From assembly GCA_944321685.1 (NCBI GenBank), contig CALUMH010000005.1, positions 1 through 64,000 on the forward strand: a stretch of DNA of 64,000 nucleotides. The letters are read 5' to 3'. This document shows positions 52,301 through 59,216 of the stretch, one piece after another; the first letter of the stretch is position 1, and the number at the start of each line of letters is the position of its first letter. The notes beneath the pieces were generated by a model that saw only the letters and a program-made list of their open reading frames with translations, was not told the origin of the DNA and ran no database searches. Origin of the DNA: an uncultured Muribaculaceae bacterium (GTDB lineage Bacteria > Bacteroidota > Bacteroidia > Bacteroidales > Muribaculaceae). The translations under genes and the position numbers were made by a program.

Positions 52301-53842
52301 CTTGATTAGTCGCCAAGGTTTATACTTAAGAAGTGTTTCTTGTTTAATTTTTTTCTTGTTATTCAACCAATCAAACAGAGCTACATAATCATTATCATTT
52401 TTCAAGAAATCTTCGGTCACATCAACGTCACTTTTAAGTCGTCCGTCAACAATAGCTTCTTTTTTGTAAATACGCAAACTTCTTAAAAAATGCCATAATC
52501 TAAACTCTTGAAATAACGGATGAGATTTGGGAATGCATTTTACAGGTACACTAACTATCTCACCATTTTCATCTTGATATGAATAATTCTCGTAAGGACA
52601 ATTAGCTATTAATGATTTTTTGCTTTTTAACGGACGTTGATAGAACAGAATATCTTCAACAAGCAAATAGCACATATCTCGTTTTGCTATAAGATTACGG
52701 TGTGACTCGTTATTAGGGTACAGTTCTTCAATACAAGCATTATATAATGTTTGACTTTTTAATTCGGGATGAAATTCTCCCTGTTTTTTTAAGATCTGGC
52801 ATAACTCGTTCTTGTAATATTTACGCTCTATAGTACGAACCAACTTTCCTCTTATTTTTTGTTTGGGCAGCTGAAGAAGTGTATCATAAATATAAGCACC
52901 AACAGTTTTCCCCGAATTATCCAAATCATTCTGAGTTTTGGCTTTAATTAATGCCCATTTTTCTTCCCATTCTTTTTCTGTAGGAACCTTAAATCTACAA
53001 CAAGTGACACCATTTTCGTCTTTTCGTTCCTTTCCGTTTTTATCAAGTTCAACAGTAGCAATGACATCTTTCTTAAAACCAATCCAATCGGGTTTCTCTT
53101 TCATGAAAACCTTTCCACGTGTGCCATTGGCTAATACTACAATAAATATTTTCAAGCCTTTATATACTTCGCCACTGTCTATGATATCAGTCACAACCTG
53201 ACTATCAAAATATTCTTCTTTTTTAGCAGATTTCTGTTCCGATTCTGTTTCTTCCCGTAATTGATAGTATCCCCGTTTTTGATTAAAGCTAAGCAGTAAC
53301 CAAGCCAACTCTTCTTTTGTTATTTTTTGCGTCAATGCCTTCTTCCGCAAATAATAAATCGTCCAATCGTATGGTACTTTTTTGTTATTGGCAACTAATT
53401 CCGGTTGGTGTAACCTAAAATCTGCCAGCATCTCATTAAATGAATCTTGAAATAGGAATTGTGGTGTACCATGTTCGTTTCGAGTCCATGCCAATTTAGG
53501 TTCACTAAAATTTACAAATCGTCCATAGCGATCTAATTGCTGTTCATAATGAGCCGGTAAAAATTTCAAGATTGATAATACTCTATGCAATCTCATTCTA
53601 CGAAGGTGGCTACGTTCATACAAACGCCTTATAGAACGATATTTTGTCCTTTCTGCCGTTTGAGATACTGAATTCCCTTTCTCAAAATTGCCTAATACTT
53701 TTTCATCCATTGGAATACATCTTACTCCCGATGAATGTATTCCTGTTAAAAATGTTATGCCCTCATTTTCCACGGCATTCAACACAGCCCAACCAATACT
53801 ATTGGTGCCTATATCAAGTCCTAAAATATGTTTCGTTTTCAT
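49343..53842 (-). CDS. cas9: Cas9 effector nuclease, type II-C, 1499 residues
   Basis: RuvC-I ILGLDIGTNSIGWAVL with Asp10; Arg-rich bridge helix about 65-90 (RTKYRSIRRLYERSHLRRMR); recognition lobe about 95-730; RuvC-II EIHVELARSMKR with Glu744; HNH with YQVDHIIPKERYYDDS (His876) and EVNQLKGSQ (Asn899); RuvC-III RIDHRHHAMDAIVIACTSR with His1070 and Asp1073; and a C-terminal PAM-interacting region about 1150-1499. All catalytic residues of both nuclease domains are present. It is longer than Neisseria or Campylobacter II-C Cas9 (about 1000-1080) and fits the large Bacteroidetes forms. The coding sequence is visibly more A/T-rich than cas1, cas2 and the flanking housekeeping genes. tracrRNA is divergently encoded just upstream. 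Confidence 0.98.
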   Translation of the reverse strand: MKTKHILGLDIGTNSIGWAVLNAVENEGITFLTGIHSSGVRCIPMDEKVLGNFEKGNSVSQTAERTKYRSIRRLYERSHLRRMRLHRVLSILKFLPAHYEQQLDRYGRFVNFSEPKLAWTRNEHGTPQFLFQDSFNEMLADFRLHQPELVANNKKVPYDWTIYYLRKKALTQKITKEELAWLLLSFNQKRGYYQLREETESEQKSAKKEEYFDSQVVTDIIDSGEVYKGLKIFIVVLANGTRGKVFMKEKPDWIGFKKDVIATVELDKNGKERKDENGVTCCRFKVPTEKEWEEKWALIKAKTQNDLDNSGKTVGAYIYDTLLQLPKQKIRGKLVRTIERKYYKNELCQILKKQGEFHPELKSQTLYNACIEELYPNNESHRNLIAKRDMCYLLVEDILFYQRPLKSKKSLIANCPYENYSYQDENGEIVSVPVKCIPKSHPLFQEFRLWHFLRSLRIYKKEAIVDGRLKSDVDVTEDFLKNDNDYVALFDWLNNKKKIKQETLLKYKPWRLIKKEWTEYRWNYVEDKEYPCNETRSQILERLEKTGISTDFLTNKIEEDLWHILYSISDKNELKSALRKFAVKNNLQQDSFVEAFKDMPPFKKDYGAYSARALKKLLPLMRMGKYWNADAIDIGTRERIEKILSGEHDENITMQVREKARNLQDISSFRGLPAWLACYIVYGRHSEASEVCTWKTPSEIDDFLAHFKQNSLRNPIVEQVVLETLRVVRDIWKQVGNIDEIHVELARSMKRTNEERAKTMKQIQENENANLKIRALLTEFSIHSELNIENVRPYSPSHQRRMRIYENYVWDNVSEDDPNVEAMLEIRRKLGVNSKGPSSSEIQRYKCWLEQKYCSPYTGRVIPLNKLFTDAYQVDHIIPKERYYDDSFSNKVICEAEVNQLKGSQLGYEFICNNPNRIVQLGDKKTVNIFSVAKYEEFVKDHYSGNRKKMKKLLMNEIPDDFVARQLNDTRYISKLIKSLLSNIVREADEQEDVSKNVIVSTGAVTDRLKNDWGLDDVWNKIIINRFKRMNLLTGTMCYTVYNTNNRLIPNVPIDQLKGFSKKRIDHRHHAMDAIVIACTSRNIINYLNNESARSGSQISRYDLRHLLCEKDKKGNYRFKKPWNTFTQDAYHMLLNIVVSFKQKLRVIKKSSNKHQSENCDNVNRNWTVCKQLHTETYFGKINLRKTKSVSLNEAIKNPVLIVDKDLKKIILRLLAQGLNIKQIKKYFDENKEIWQDVDLKKINVYYFSQDSFASRVPIDMSFDKDTIENKLSDTGIIKILSRHLELCGGDPNCAFSPDGIEQLNNNIVDLNNGKFHQPIYKVRKYEEATGKFPVGKRGNKGSKYVEAAKGTNLFFAVYETSQEDKQTGLMVVKRSFMTIPLNVAVNRLKQGLSPAPENKNGDRPKFVLSPYDLVYVPTKQELESGNIAMPLDINRIYKMVSCTGNEGYFIPFYVAQPIKDTVELGSNNKAQRAWTGEMIKEVCLPLSVDRLGNISLLL

Positions 53843-53860
53843 AGCAGGATTTTATTTTTC

Positions 53861-53868
53861 CAAAGCTA
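53861..53868 (-). promoter_or_regulatory. -7 element of the cas9-cas1-cas2 operon
   Basis: TAGCTTTG on the minus strand matches TAnnTTTG, 18 bases before the cas9 ATG. No clear -33 TTTG at 19-21 bp, so the promoter may be weak or regulated. Confidence 0.45.
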
Positions 53869-53888
53869 CGAAATTTTTCTTAGAAAGT

Positions 53889-53920
53889 TTTGCGATAATA
53901 TGTATATTTTCATAAATTTG
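53889..53920 (+). promoter_or_regulatory. tracrRNA promoter
   Basis: TTTG (53889-53892), 20 bp, TAAATTTG (53913-53920), a full consensus match, facing away from cas9. The start is predicted at about 53925-53927, right where similarity to the repeat complement begins. Confidence 0.75.
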
Positions 53921-53925
53921 CGATA

Positions 53926-54006
53926 CGAATTTGAAGCAAATCACAATAAGGGAATTATTCCGTTGTGAAAACATTTAGGAGCCCTCGCCTTTCGGGGGCA
54001 TTTTTT
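53926..54006 (+). ncRNA. tracrRNA of the type II-C system
   Basis: About 81 nt. The anti-repeat (53928-53946, AATTTGAAGCAAATCACAA) is complementary to the first 22 or so bases of the repeat with a one-base deletion opposite the repeat's CTTTC; the identity to the reverse-complement repeat starts about 53923. Then a nexus-like hairpin GGAA-TTA-TTCC (53951-53961), with CACAA (53942-53946) able to pair with TTGTG (53963-53967), a linker, and a terminator stem GCCCTCG/CGGGGGC (53981-53999) followed by six T (54001-54006). The order anti-repeat, AAGG...CCGUUGUGA, terminator is that of known II-C tracrRNAs. Confidence 0.9.
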
Positions 54007-54020
54007 ATGGGCAATATGCA

Positions 54021-54053
54021 ACAAAAAAAGCCCCTTGCGGTTGCAAGAGGCTT
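54021..54053 (-). terminator. Terminator of tRNA-Leu
   Basis: AAGCC-c-CTTGC (54028-54038) pairs with GCAAG-a-GGCTT (54043-54053); on the minus strand seven T follow (54029-54023). It faces the tracrRNA terminator at a distance of about 15 bases. Confidence 0.8.
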
Positions 54054-54059
54054 GGGGTG

Positions 54060-54142
54060 TGCCCGAGATCGGAGTCGAACCGATACGGATGTTACTCCAC
54101 TGGTACCTGAAACCAGCGCGTCTGCCATTTCGCCACCCGGGC
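54060..54142 (-). tRNA. tRNA-Leu (anticodon CAG)
   Basis: Minus strand: acceptor GCCCGGG/CTCGGGC, D arm after TGGCGAAATGGCAGACGCG, anticodon arm CTGGT-TTCAGGT-ACCAG with CAG at the wobble-to-third position, a long variable arm (TGGAGTAACATCC) typical of class II tRNA, and a T arm with GGTTCGACTCC. 83 bases, discriminator A. CCA is not encoded. Confidence 0.93.
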
Positions 54143-54159
54143 TTTCCGAAATAGTGGCA

Positions 54160-54190
54160 CAAAGGTAGGCAATTCCGGTGACAATACAAA
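54160..54190 (-). promoter_or_regulatory. Promoter of tRNA-Leu
   Basis: Minus strand TTTG (54190-54187), 19 bp, TACCTTTG (54167-54160), placed about 18 bases before the mature 5' end. Confidence 0.7.
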
Positions 54191-54261
54191 ACAAAAACGC
54201 CAAAAAATTATCCCGCCCGAAATATGTCACTTTTTTATTCGCTATTTACGACGCTTTTCTG

Positions 54262-54269
54262 TAATTTTG
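54262..54269 (+). promoter_or_regulatory. -7 element of nagB
   Basis: TAATTTTG matches TAnnTTTG; the -33 region is A/T-rich without a clear TTTG. The leader to ATG 54314 is about 40 bases. Confidence 0.5.
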
Positions 54270-54313
54270 CGATAATCATATAAACATTTTCTAAAAACCT
54301 ATAAAACTTAATT

Positions 54314-55123
54314 ATGAGACTTATCATCGAACCCGACTATGCCACCGTTTCGGAGTGGGCTGCCAATTATGTGGCTCGCCAAATCAACGATTTCAACCCT
54401 ACCGCCGACCGTCCGTTTGTACTCGGGTGCCCAACCGGCAGCTCGCCGCTGGGAATGTACCGCAAGCTCGCCGAGTTGTGCAAAGCCGGCAAAGTATCGT
54501 TTGAAAACGTGGTGACATTCAACATGGACGAATATTGCAACTTGCCCGAAGAGCATCCGCAAAGCTACCACTCGTTCATGTGGAACAATTTCTTCAGCCA
54601 CATCAACATCAAGCGCGAGAATGTGAACCTTCTCAACGGCAACGCACCTTGCAAAGAAGAAGAATGTGCCCGTTATGAAGAGAAAATCCGCTCATACGGC
54701 GGCATTCGCCTGTTCCTTGGCGGAGTGGGCCCCGACGGACACATCGCATTCAACGAACCATGCTCGTCGCTCACATCGCGCACACGCGAAAAGACTTTGA
54801 CGCAAGACACCATAATCGCCAATTCGCGTTTCTTCGACAACGACGTGAACAAAGTGCCCAAGACTGCCCTTACCGTAGGCGTAGGCACAATTATGGACGC
54901 ACAAAGCGTACTGCTCATCGTCAATGGCTATAACAAAGCTCGTGCACTGCAAGCCGGCGTGGAAGGCGGCGTTTCGCATATGTCAACCATCAGTGCACTG
55001 CAAATGCACCCCAAGGCAATCATCGTTGCCGACGAAGATGCCGTGATGGAGCTTAAAGTTTCCACTTACCGCTACTTCAAAGACATCGAGGCTGCCAACC
55101 TCAACCCTGCAACCCTGCTGTAA
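54314..55123 (+). CDS. nagB: Glucosamine-6-phosphate deaminase
   Basis: 269 residues, ATG 54314. It converts glucosamine-6-phosphate to fructose-6-phosphate and ammonia. Visible: [16 protein letters not shown] (phosphate loop, about 36-51), [10 protein letters not shown] (Asp72), [14 protein letters not shown] with Asp141, His143 and Glu148, and [18 protein letters not shown]. Length equals E. coli NagB (266). The allosteric GlcNAc6P site residues cannot be judged by eye. It is monocistronic with a strong terminator; no nagA or transporter is adjacent. Confidence 0.95.
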   Translation: MRLIIEPDYATVSEWAANYVARQINDFNPTADRPFVLGCPTGSSPLGMYRKLAELCKAGKVSFENVVTFNMDEYCNLPEEHPQSYHSFMWNNFFSHINIKRENVNLLNGNAPCKEEECARYEEKIRSYGGIRLFLGGVGPDGHIAFNEPCSSLTSRTREKTLTQDTIIANSRFFDNDVNKVPKTALTVGVGTIMDAQSVLLIVNGYNKARALQAGVEGGVSHMSTISALQMHPKAIIVADEDAVMELKVSTYRYFKDIEAANLNPATLL

Positions 55124-55154
55124 TCTCCATTACACGGAAGACAATAATCTCACA

Positions 55155-55204
55155 CCGGGAGTGTGCACACCTCACTACACACGAGGCGCACATTCCCGTT
55201 TTTT
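55155..55204 (+). terminator. Terminator of nagB
   Basis: CGGGAGTGTGC (about 55156-55166) pairs with GCACATTCCCG (55188-55198) with one G-T pair; six T follow (55199-55204). Confidence 0.8.
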
Positions 55205-55228
55205 ATGGGCTGTAGACTCCTCTCACAG

Positions 55229-56071
55229 TCAACGGGTGCGGCGATAGGCTATGGGTGACATTCCGGTGGCTTTCTTGAAGAATTTGCCAAGGCTCGACTG
55301 GTCGCAAAAGTTGTAATCATAGGCAATACGCTGCACCGAATTCCCCGATATGAGCAATTCCCGCTTGATAAGCGTGACAATGAATTGCGTTATTATTTCC
55401 TTGGCCGTGAAATGCGCCTTCTTGCGGGAAATCTCGTTCAGGTATTTTGGCGTTATGTGCAACTTGTCGGCATAGAACGCAACATCGTGATGAGTGCGGC
55501 AATTCTCTTTTATCAGGCCAAGGAAGCGGCGGAAGTAATTGTCGGCCGACGTGTAAGTGGCATTGTGCGGCGGCGCATTCAGCGTCATGCGCAGGCGTAT
55601 GTCGTAAACGACGATGAATATGCAGTGTATCGACCCGTATATAAAGTCTTTTTTATGCGACGATGCAGGCAACTGCATGAATATCCGCAAGTTGTCAAGC
55701 ATATTGTGCATCAGCGTAAGTTCGCGCCTGTCGGAAATTGTGAAACACGGGTCGCAATATATCACATTGAACATCTCGGTTTCAAGCCCTATGAACGACG
55801 ACATTGAGGTCTCTTGCGAAGTTTGCAGCATGGTGGCCGAAAAATCGTCGGACACATATTTCGCCCTCACAATCATTGCAGGCGGAACCAGCACACAGGC
55901 ATTGGCATCGACGGTGTATTCAAGCATATTTATTTCAATCACAGCCGTTCCGCTGTTGCATATAAGCACTGTACTATACTTTGCCATCGACTCTATCTGT
56001 TCGGGCAAGGTACAGTCAAACACTACGTAGCCGTGACTTGCAATTATTTCATCGGTGTTAAATTCTGCCAT
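55229..56071 (-). CDS. AraC-family transcription regulator
   Basis: 280 residues. N-terminal ligand-like region about 1-150 (a cupin-like half: YSTVLICNSGTAVIEINMLEYTVDANACVLVPP). C-terminal AraC DNA-binding domain about 178-280 with two helix-turn-helix motifs: HDVAFYADKLHITPKYLNEISRK and VQRIAYDYNFCDQSSLGKFFKKATGMSPIAYRRTR. This is the regulator type that follows sugar or stress genes in Bacteroidales; the target is unknown. It converges on nagB and lies divergent to argH, whose promoter is about 180 bases away. Confidence 0.93.
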   Translation of the reverse strand: MAEFNTDEIIASHGYVVFDCTLPEQIESMAKYSTVLICNSGTAVIEINMLEYTVDANACVLVPPAMIVRAKYVSDDFSATMLQTSQETSMSSFIGLETEMFNVIYCDPCFTISDRRELTLMHNMLDNLRIFMQLPASSHKKDFIYGSIHCIFIVVYDIRLRMTLNAPPHNATYTSADNYFRRFLGLIKENCRTHHDVAFYADKLHITPKYLNEISRKKAHFTAKEIITQFIVTLIKRELLISGNSVQRIAYDYNFCDQSSLGKFFKKATGMSPIAYRRTR

Positions 56072-56110
56072 TTGCGCTTTCGTTTCTCGTGTTTACCTTA
56101 CAAAGTGGTG

Positions 56111-56118
56111 CAAATATA
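56111..56118 (-). promoter_or_regulatory. Possible -7 element of the AraC gene
   Basis: TATATTTG on the minus strand, 39 bases before the ATG; the only -33-like TTG is 24 bp away, too far, so this is tentative. Confidence 0.35.
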
Positions 56119-56220
56119 ACCATTTTCCTGTAAATATTTCGGCAATATGCGAGGCATTAACTGCACGTTTGCAACAATTATGTTTAATTATGATTAACCG
56201 GACTACAAATTGCCGGCCGA

Positions 56221-56252
56221 TTTGTATAAACCGCAGAGTGTGACTAAATTTG
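56221..56252 (+). promoter_or_regulatory. Promoter of argH
   Basis: TTTG (56221-56224), 20 bp, TAAATTTG (56245-56252), 22 bases before ATG 56275. Both elements are full matches. Confidence 0.75.
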
Positions 56253-56274
56253 CAAGTAACAAATTACAATTAAA

Positions 56275-57621
56275 ATGGCATCGAAACTTTGGGAAAAAAA
56301 TGTGCAAGTTGACCACGATGTAGAACGTTACACCGTGGGGCGCGACCGGGAGATGGATTTATACCTGGCTCCATATGATGTGCTTGGCTCAATGGCACAC
56401 ATCACTATGCTGCAAAGCATAGGGCTACTGACTGCCGAAGAACTCGACACGCTGACAGCCGAGTTGCGTAACATATACGATGAAATAGAACACGGCCGTT
56501 TCACCATAGAAGAGGGCGTGGAAGATGTGCACTCGCAAGTGGAACTGATGTTGACACGCCGCCTTGGCGACATGGGCAAAAAAATACATTCGGGACGTTC
56601 GCGCAACGACCAGGTGCTGGTTGACTTGCGCCTGTTCATACGCAGCAAAATCGAAGAGGTGGTGGTTGCCATGACGAGGCTTTTCAAGACGTTGCAAGCA
56701 CAATCCGAGCGCTACAGCCAGGTGCTTATGCCGGGTTACACACATTTGCAGGTGGCCATGCCTTCATCGTTCGGGCTGTGGTTCGGGGCTTATGCCGAGT
56801 CGCTTGCCGACGACCTCACTGTGATGCGTGCCGCATATGACATCGCCAACCGCAATCCGCTCGGCTCGGCCGCCGGCTACGGTTCATCGTTCCCCCTCGA
56901 CAGGGAAATGACCACACGCCTGCTGGGGTTTGCTTCTCCCGACTATAATGTGGTATATGCGCAAATGGGGCGAGGCAAGACCGAGCGCATTGTCGCACAA
57001 GCCATAGCCGGTGTTGCGGCTACAATCTCAAAGCTTGCTTTCGATGCCTGCCTATTCAATTCGCAAAACTTCGGCTTCCTGCGCCTTGCCGACAAATTTA
57101 CCACAGGGTCGTCGATTATGCCGCACAAGAAGAATCCCGACGTGTTTGAACTCACCCGGGCCAAGTGCAACCGTCTGCAAGCATTGCCGGGAGAAATCAC
57201 ATTGATAACCAACAACCTGCCATCGGGTTATTTCCGCGATTTACAACTCATAAAGGAAAGTTTCCTGCCCGCATTCGACGAAATAATCGACATACTTGCC
57301 ATGGTGGATGCAATGATAGGACAAATAACGGTGAATGAAAACATACTTGACGACAACCGTTACGACCTGATGTTCTCGGTTGAAGAAGTAAACCGCCTCA
57401 CACAAGGCGGAATGCCGTTCCGCGACGCATACAAGAAAGTGGGTCTTGACATCGAGGCAGGCCGCTTCAGGCCTGTAAAACAGGTTGCCCACACCCACAT
57501 CGGGTCGATAGGCAACTTGTGCAACCGCGAAATCGAAACTTTATACCGCCGCGAACTCGACCGATTCGACTTCGACACATACCACAATGCTTTCGATAAA
57601 TTACTTGGAAGAAAACAATGA
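56275..57621 (+). CDS. argH: Argininosuccinate lyase
   Basis: 448 residues. It cleaves argininosuccinate to arginine and fumarate, the last step of arginine synthesis. Fumarase/aspartase superfamily marks: SGRSRNDQVLVDLRLFIR (about 105-122), PGYTHLQVAMPSSFG (His near 155) and the signature GSSIMPHKKNPD (about 278-289), with the catalytic Ser in the flexible loop. Length agrees with the family. The stop overlaps the following aldo/keto reductase ATG by 4 bases (ATGA), so argH, the reductase and the lipoprotein look like one operon. No other arg gene is adjacent. Confidence 0.95.
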   Translation: MASKLWEKNVQVDHDVERYTVGRDREMDLYLAPYDVLGSMAHITMLQSIGLLTAEELDTLTAELRNIYDEIEHGRFTIEEGVEDVHSQVELMLTRRLGDMGKKIHSGRSRNDQVLVDLRLFIRSKIEEVVVAMTRLFKTLQAQSERYSQVLMPGYTHLQVAMPSSFGLWFGAYAESLADDLTVMRAAYDIANRNPLGSAAGYGSSFPLDREMTTRLLGFASPDYNVVYAQMGRGKTERIVAQAIAGVAATISKLAFDACLFNSQNFGFLRLADKFTTGSSIMPHKKNPDVFELTRAKCNRLQALPGEITLITNNLPSGYFRDLQLIKESFLPAFDEIIDILAMVDAMIGQITVNENILDDNRYDLMFSVEEVNRLTQGGMPFRDAYKKVGLDIEAGRFRPVKQVAHTHIGSIGNLCNREIETLYRRELDRFDFDTYHNAFDKLLGRKQ

Positions 57622-58631
57622 ACTGTAAACATGTATATACGGCAAATCCCGACCGCTATGCCGAGGGGGTGATGAATTACCGCCGGTGCGGCACATCGGG
57701 CATACGCCTGCCAGAAATCTCACTTGGGTTCTGGTGGCACTATGGTGAAATAAATGTATATGGCGAGGCACGCGAAAAGGTTTTGTATGCCTTCGACCAC
57801 GGCATCACCTGCTTCGACCTTGCCAATAATTACGGGCCTCCATACGGTTCGGCCGAAGAAACATTCGGGAAAATATACGGTGAGAATTTACGCAGCCACC
57901 GCCACGAGATGATTGTAACCACCAAGGCCGGATATGATATGTGGCCGGGACCTTACGGCATAGGCTCGTCGCGCAAAATGTTGATGACAAGCATCGACGA
58001 GTCGCTGCACCGCATGAGGCTTGATTACGTTGACATATTTTATTCCCACCGTTACGACGGCTTCACTCCCATCGAAGAAACAATGCAGGCTCTCGTTGAC
58101 ATAGTGCGCAGCGGCAAGGCTCTGTATGTGGGCCTGTCGAACTACCCTGCCGACAAATTGGCCGAAGCCGCCGAATATCTGTCGGCTCGCGATGTACACC
58201 CGCTTATTTACCAAGGGAAATACAATATGCTCGTGCGCGACATCGAGGAGAAACACATCGGCCTGCTCGCCAAGTCGGGCATAGGCCTGACGGCATTTTC
58301 CCCACTTGCCGAAGGGCTGCTTACCGACAAATACATTGGCGGCAACTGCCCCGACGGTTCCCGTGCCGCACTCGGCCACCACTTGAAGCCGAGTGCAATC
58401 ACACCGCAGTTGCTTGCCCGTATAAAAGCATTAAACTGCGTGGCGGCACAACGCGGGCAATCTCTTGCACAAATGGCAGTGGCATGGTTGCTGTCGCAAC
58501 AACACATGACCTCGGTAATAATAGGGCCCCGCACGGTAAAACAGCTTGCCGACAACCTGCAAGCCCTGCACGGCACCTGTTTCTCGGAAGACGAAATAAT
58601 TGAAATAGACCGAATTCTTTCAATGCAATGA
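57618..58631 (+). CDS. Aldo/keto reductase (YghZ-like)
   Basis: 337 residues. TIM-barrel aldo/keto reductase: YRRCGTSGIRLPEISLG at the start, the tetrad Asp in FDLANNYGPPYGSAEE (Asp61, Tyr66), Lys in IVTTKAGYDM (about 97), His in YVDIFYSHRYDG (about 137), NADPH-binding LTAFSPLAEGLLTDKY and SVIIGPRTVKQLADNLQAL. The 'GPPYGSAEE' and 'HRYDGFTPIEETM' strings are characteristic of the E. coli YghZ/GpR subgroup (L-glyceraldehyde 3-phosphate reductase, methylglyoxal detoxification). Start at ATG 57618 overlapping argH; the next gene overlaps by 4 bases. Confidence 0.9.
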   Translation: MNCKHVYTANPDRYAEGVMNYRRCGTSGIRLPEISLGFWWHYGEINVYGEAREKVLYAFDHGITCFDLANNYGPPYGSAEETFGKIYGENLRSHRHEMIVTTKAGYDMWPGPYGIGSSRKMLMTSIDESLHRMRLDYVDIFYSHRYDGFTPIEETMQALVDIVRSGKALYVGLSNYPADKLAEAAEYLSARDVHPLIYQGKYNMLVRDIEEKHIGLLAKSGIGLTAFSPLAEGLLTDKYIGGNCPDGSRAALGHHLKPSAITPQLLARIKALNCVAAQRGQSLAQMAVAWLLSQQHMTSVIIGPRTVKQLADNLQALHGTCFSEDEIIEIDRILSMQ

Positions 58632-59137
58632 TGCGAATATTTCTTATAATAATTCTCGCAACAATGGCTGCCATACAAATCAGTTGCAAGCAGACCAACG
58701 ACGACCGCATACCGGCCTATCCCGTGCGCATGGAATTCAATACACAGGTGTGGGAATTATACGGAGTACACACATATGGCGAGCATCGAATCTTCGACCG
58801 CACTCGCGGCCTTCCGTCGGGATATTACAATTACGATGGCGATGCCCTCACCGGCTGGGGGGGAGTGATGCTGGTCTCGGGGTACAATTTCGAGTCGGGC
58901 GATTACAATATGCCCATGGCATACGACCTTGCCTGCCCCGTCGAAGCCGACCGCAAGAAATTACTGTCGTTCGACAACGAGAAATTAGACGCATATTGTC
59001 CCAATTGCGGGTCGCGCTATGATGTGTGCGAGGGTGCCGGTACTCCTACGGCAGGCCCGGCAGCCCAAAGCAATTACAGCCTGCGCCGCTACAATGTCAC
59101 AGCAATGTCGTCGGGCGGATATATTGTCACAAATTGA
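58628..59137 (+). CDS. Lipoprotein with Rieske-like fold lacking standard ligands
   Basis: 169 residues, ATG 58628. Lipoprotein signal with Cys20 (AIQISC). The C-terminal half follows the Rieske layout: ACPVEADRKKLL (Cys103), then YCPNCGSRYDVCEGAGTPTAGPA (Cys124, Cys127, Cys134) and YSLRRYNV. Classical Rieske proteins have CxH and CPCHGSxFD...GPA; here the first His position is Val105 and the second site reads CPNC instead of CPCH. The fold is thus plausible, but a two-His cluster is not; four cysteines could hold iron or zinc instead. The C-terminal end continues with MSSGGYIVTN. It overlaps the aldo/keto reductase stop by 4 bases. Confidence 0.7.
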   Translation: MMRIFLIIILATMAAIQISCKQTNDDRIPAYPVRMEFNTQVWELYGVHTYGEHRIFDRTRGLPSGYYNYDGDALTGWGGVMLVSGYNFESGDYNMPMAYDLACPVEADRKKLLSFDNEKLDAYCPNCGSRYDVCEGAGTPTAGPAAQSNYSLRRYNVTAMSSGGYIVTN

Positions 59138-59189
59138 TATAATTAAATTTCTCCGGTAGCATCTGCCGCAATTTGGCACATGGTGATTT

Positions 59190-59197
59190 TAACTTTG
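59190..59197 (+). promoter_or_regulatory. -7 element of rtcB
   Basis: TAACTTTG, 19 bases before ATG 59217. An upstream TTTG (59172-59175) is only 14 bp away, so the -33 half is uncertain. Confidence 0.45.
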
Positions 59198-59216
59198 CAT
59201 TATAATTGTTTTAATT

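Noticed and set aside
48091..53842. Type II-A or II-B assignment
   Set aside because: No csn2 or cas4 gene lies in the operon or beside it, and the polarity of the array (degenerate 5' end) fits II-C.
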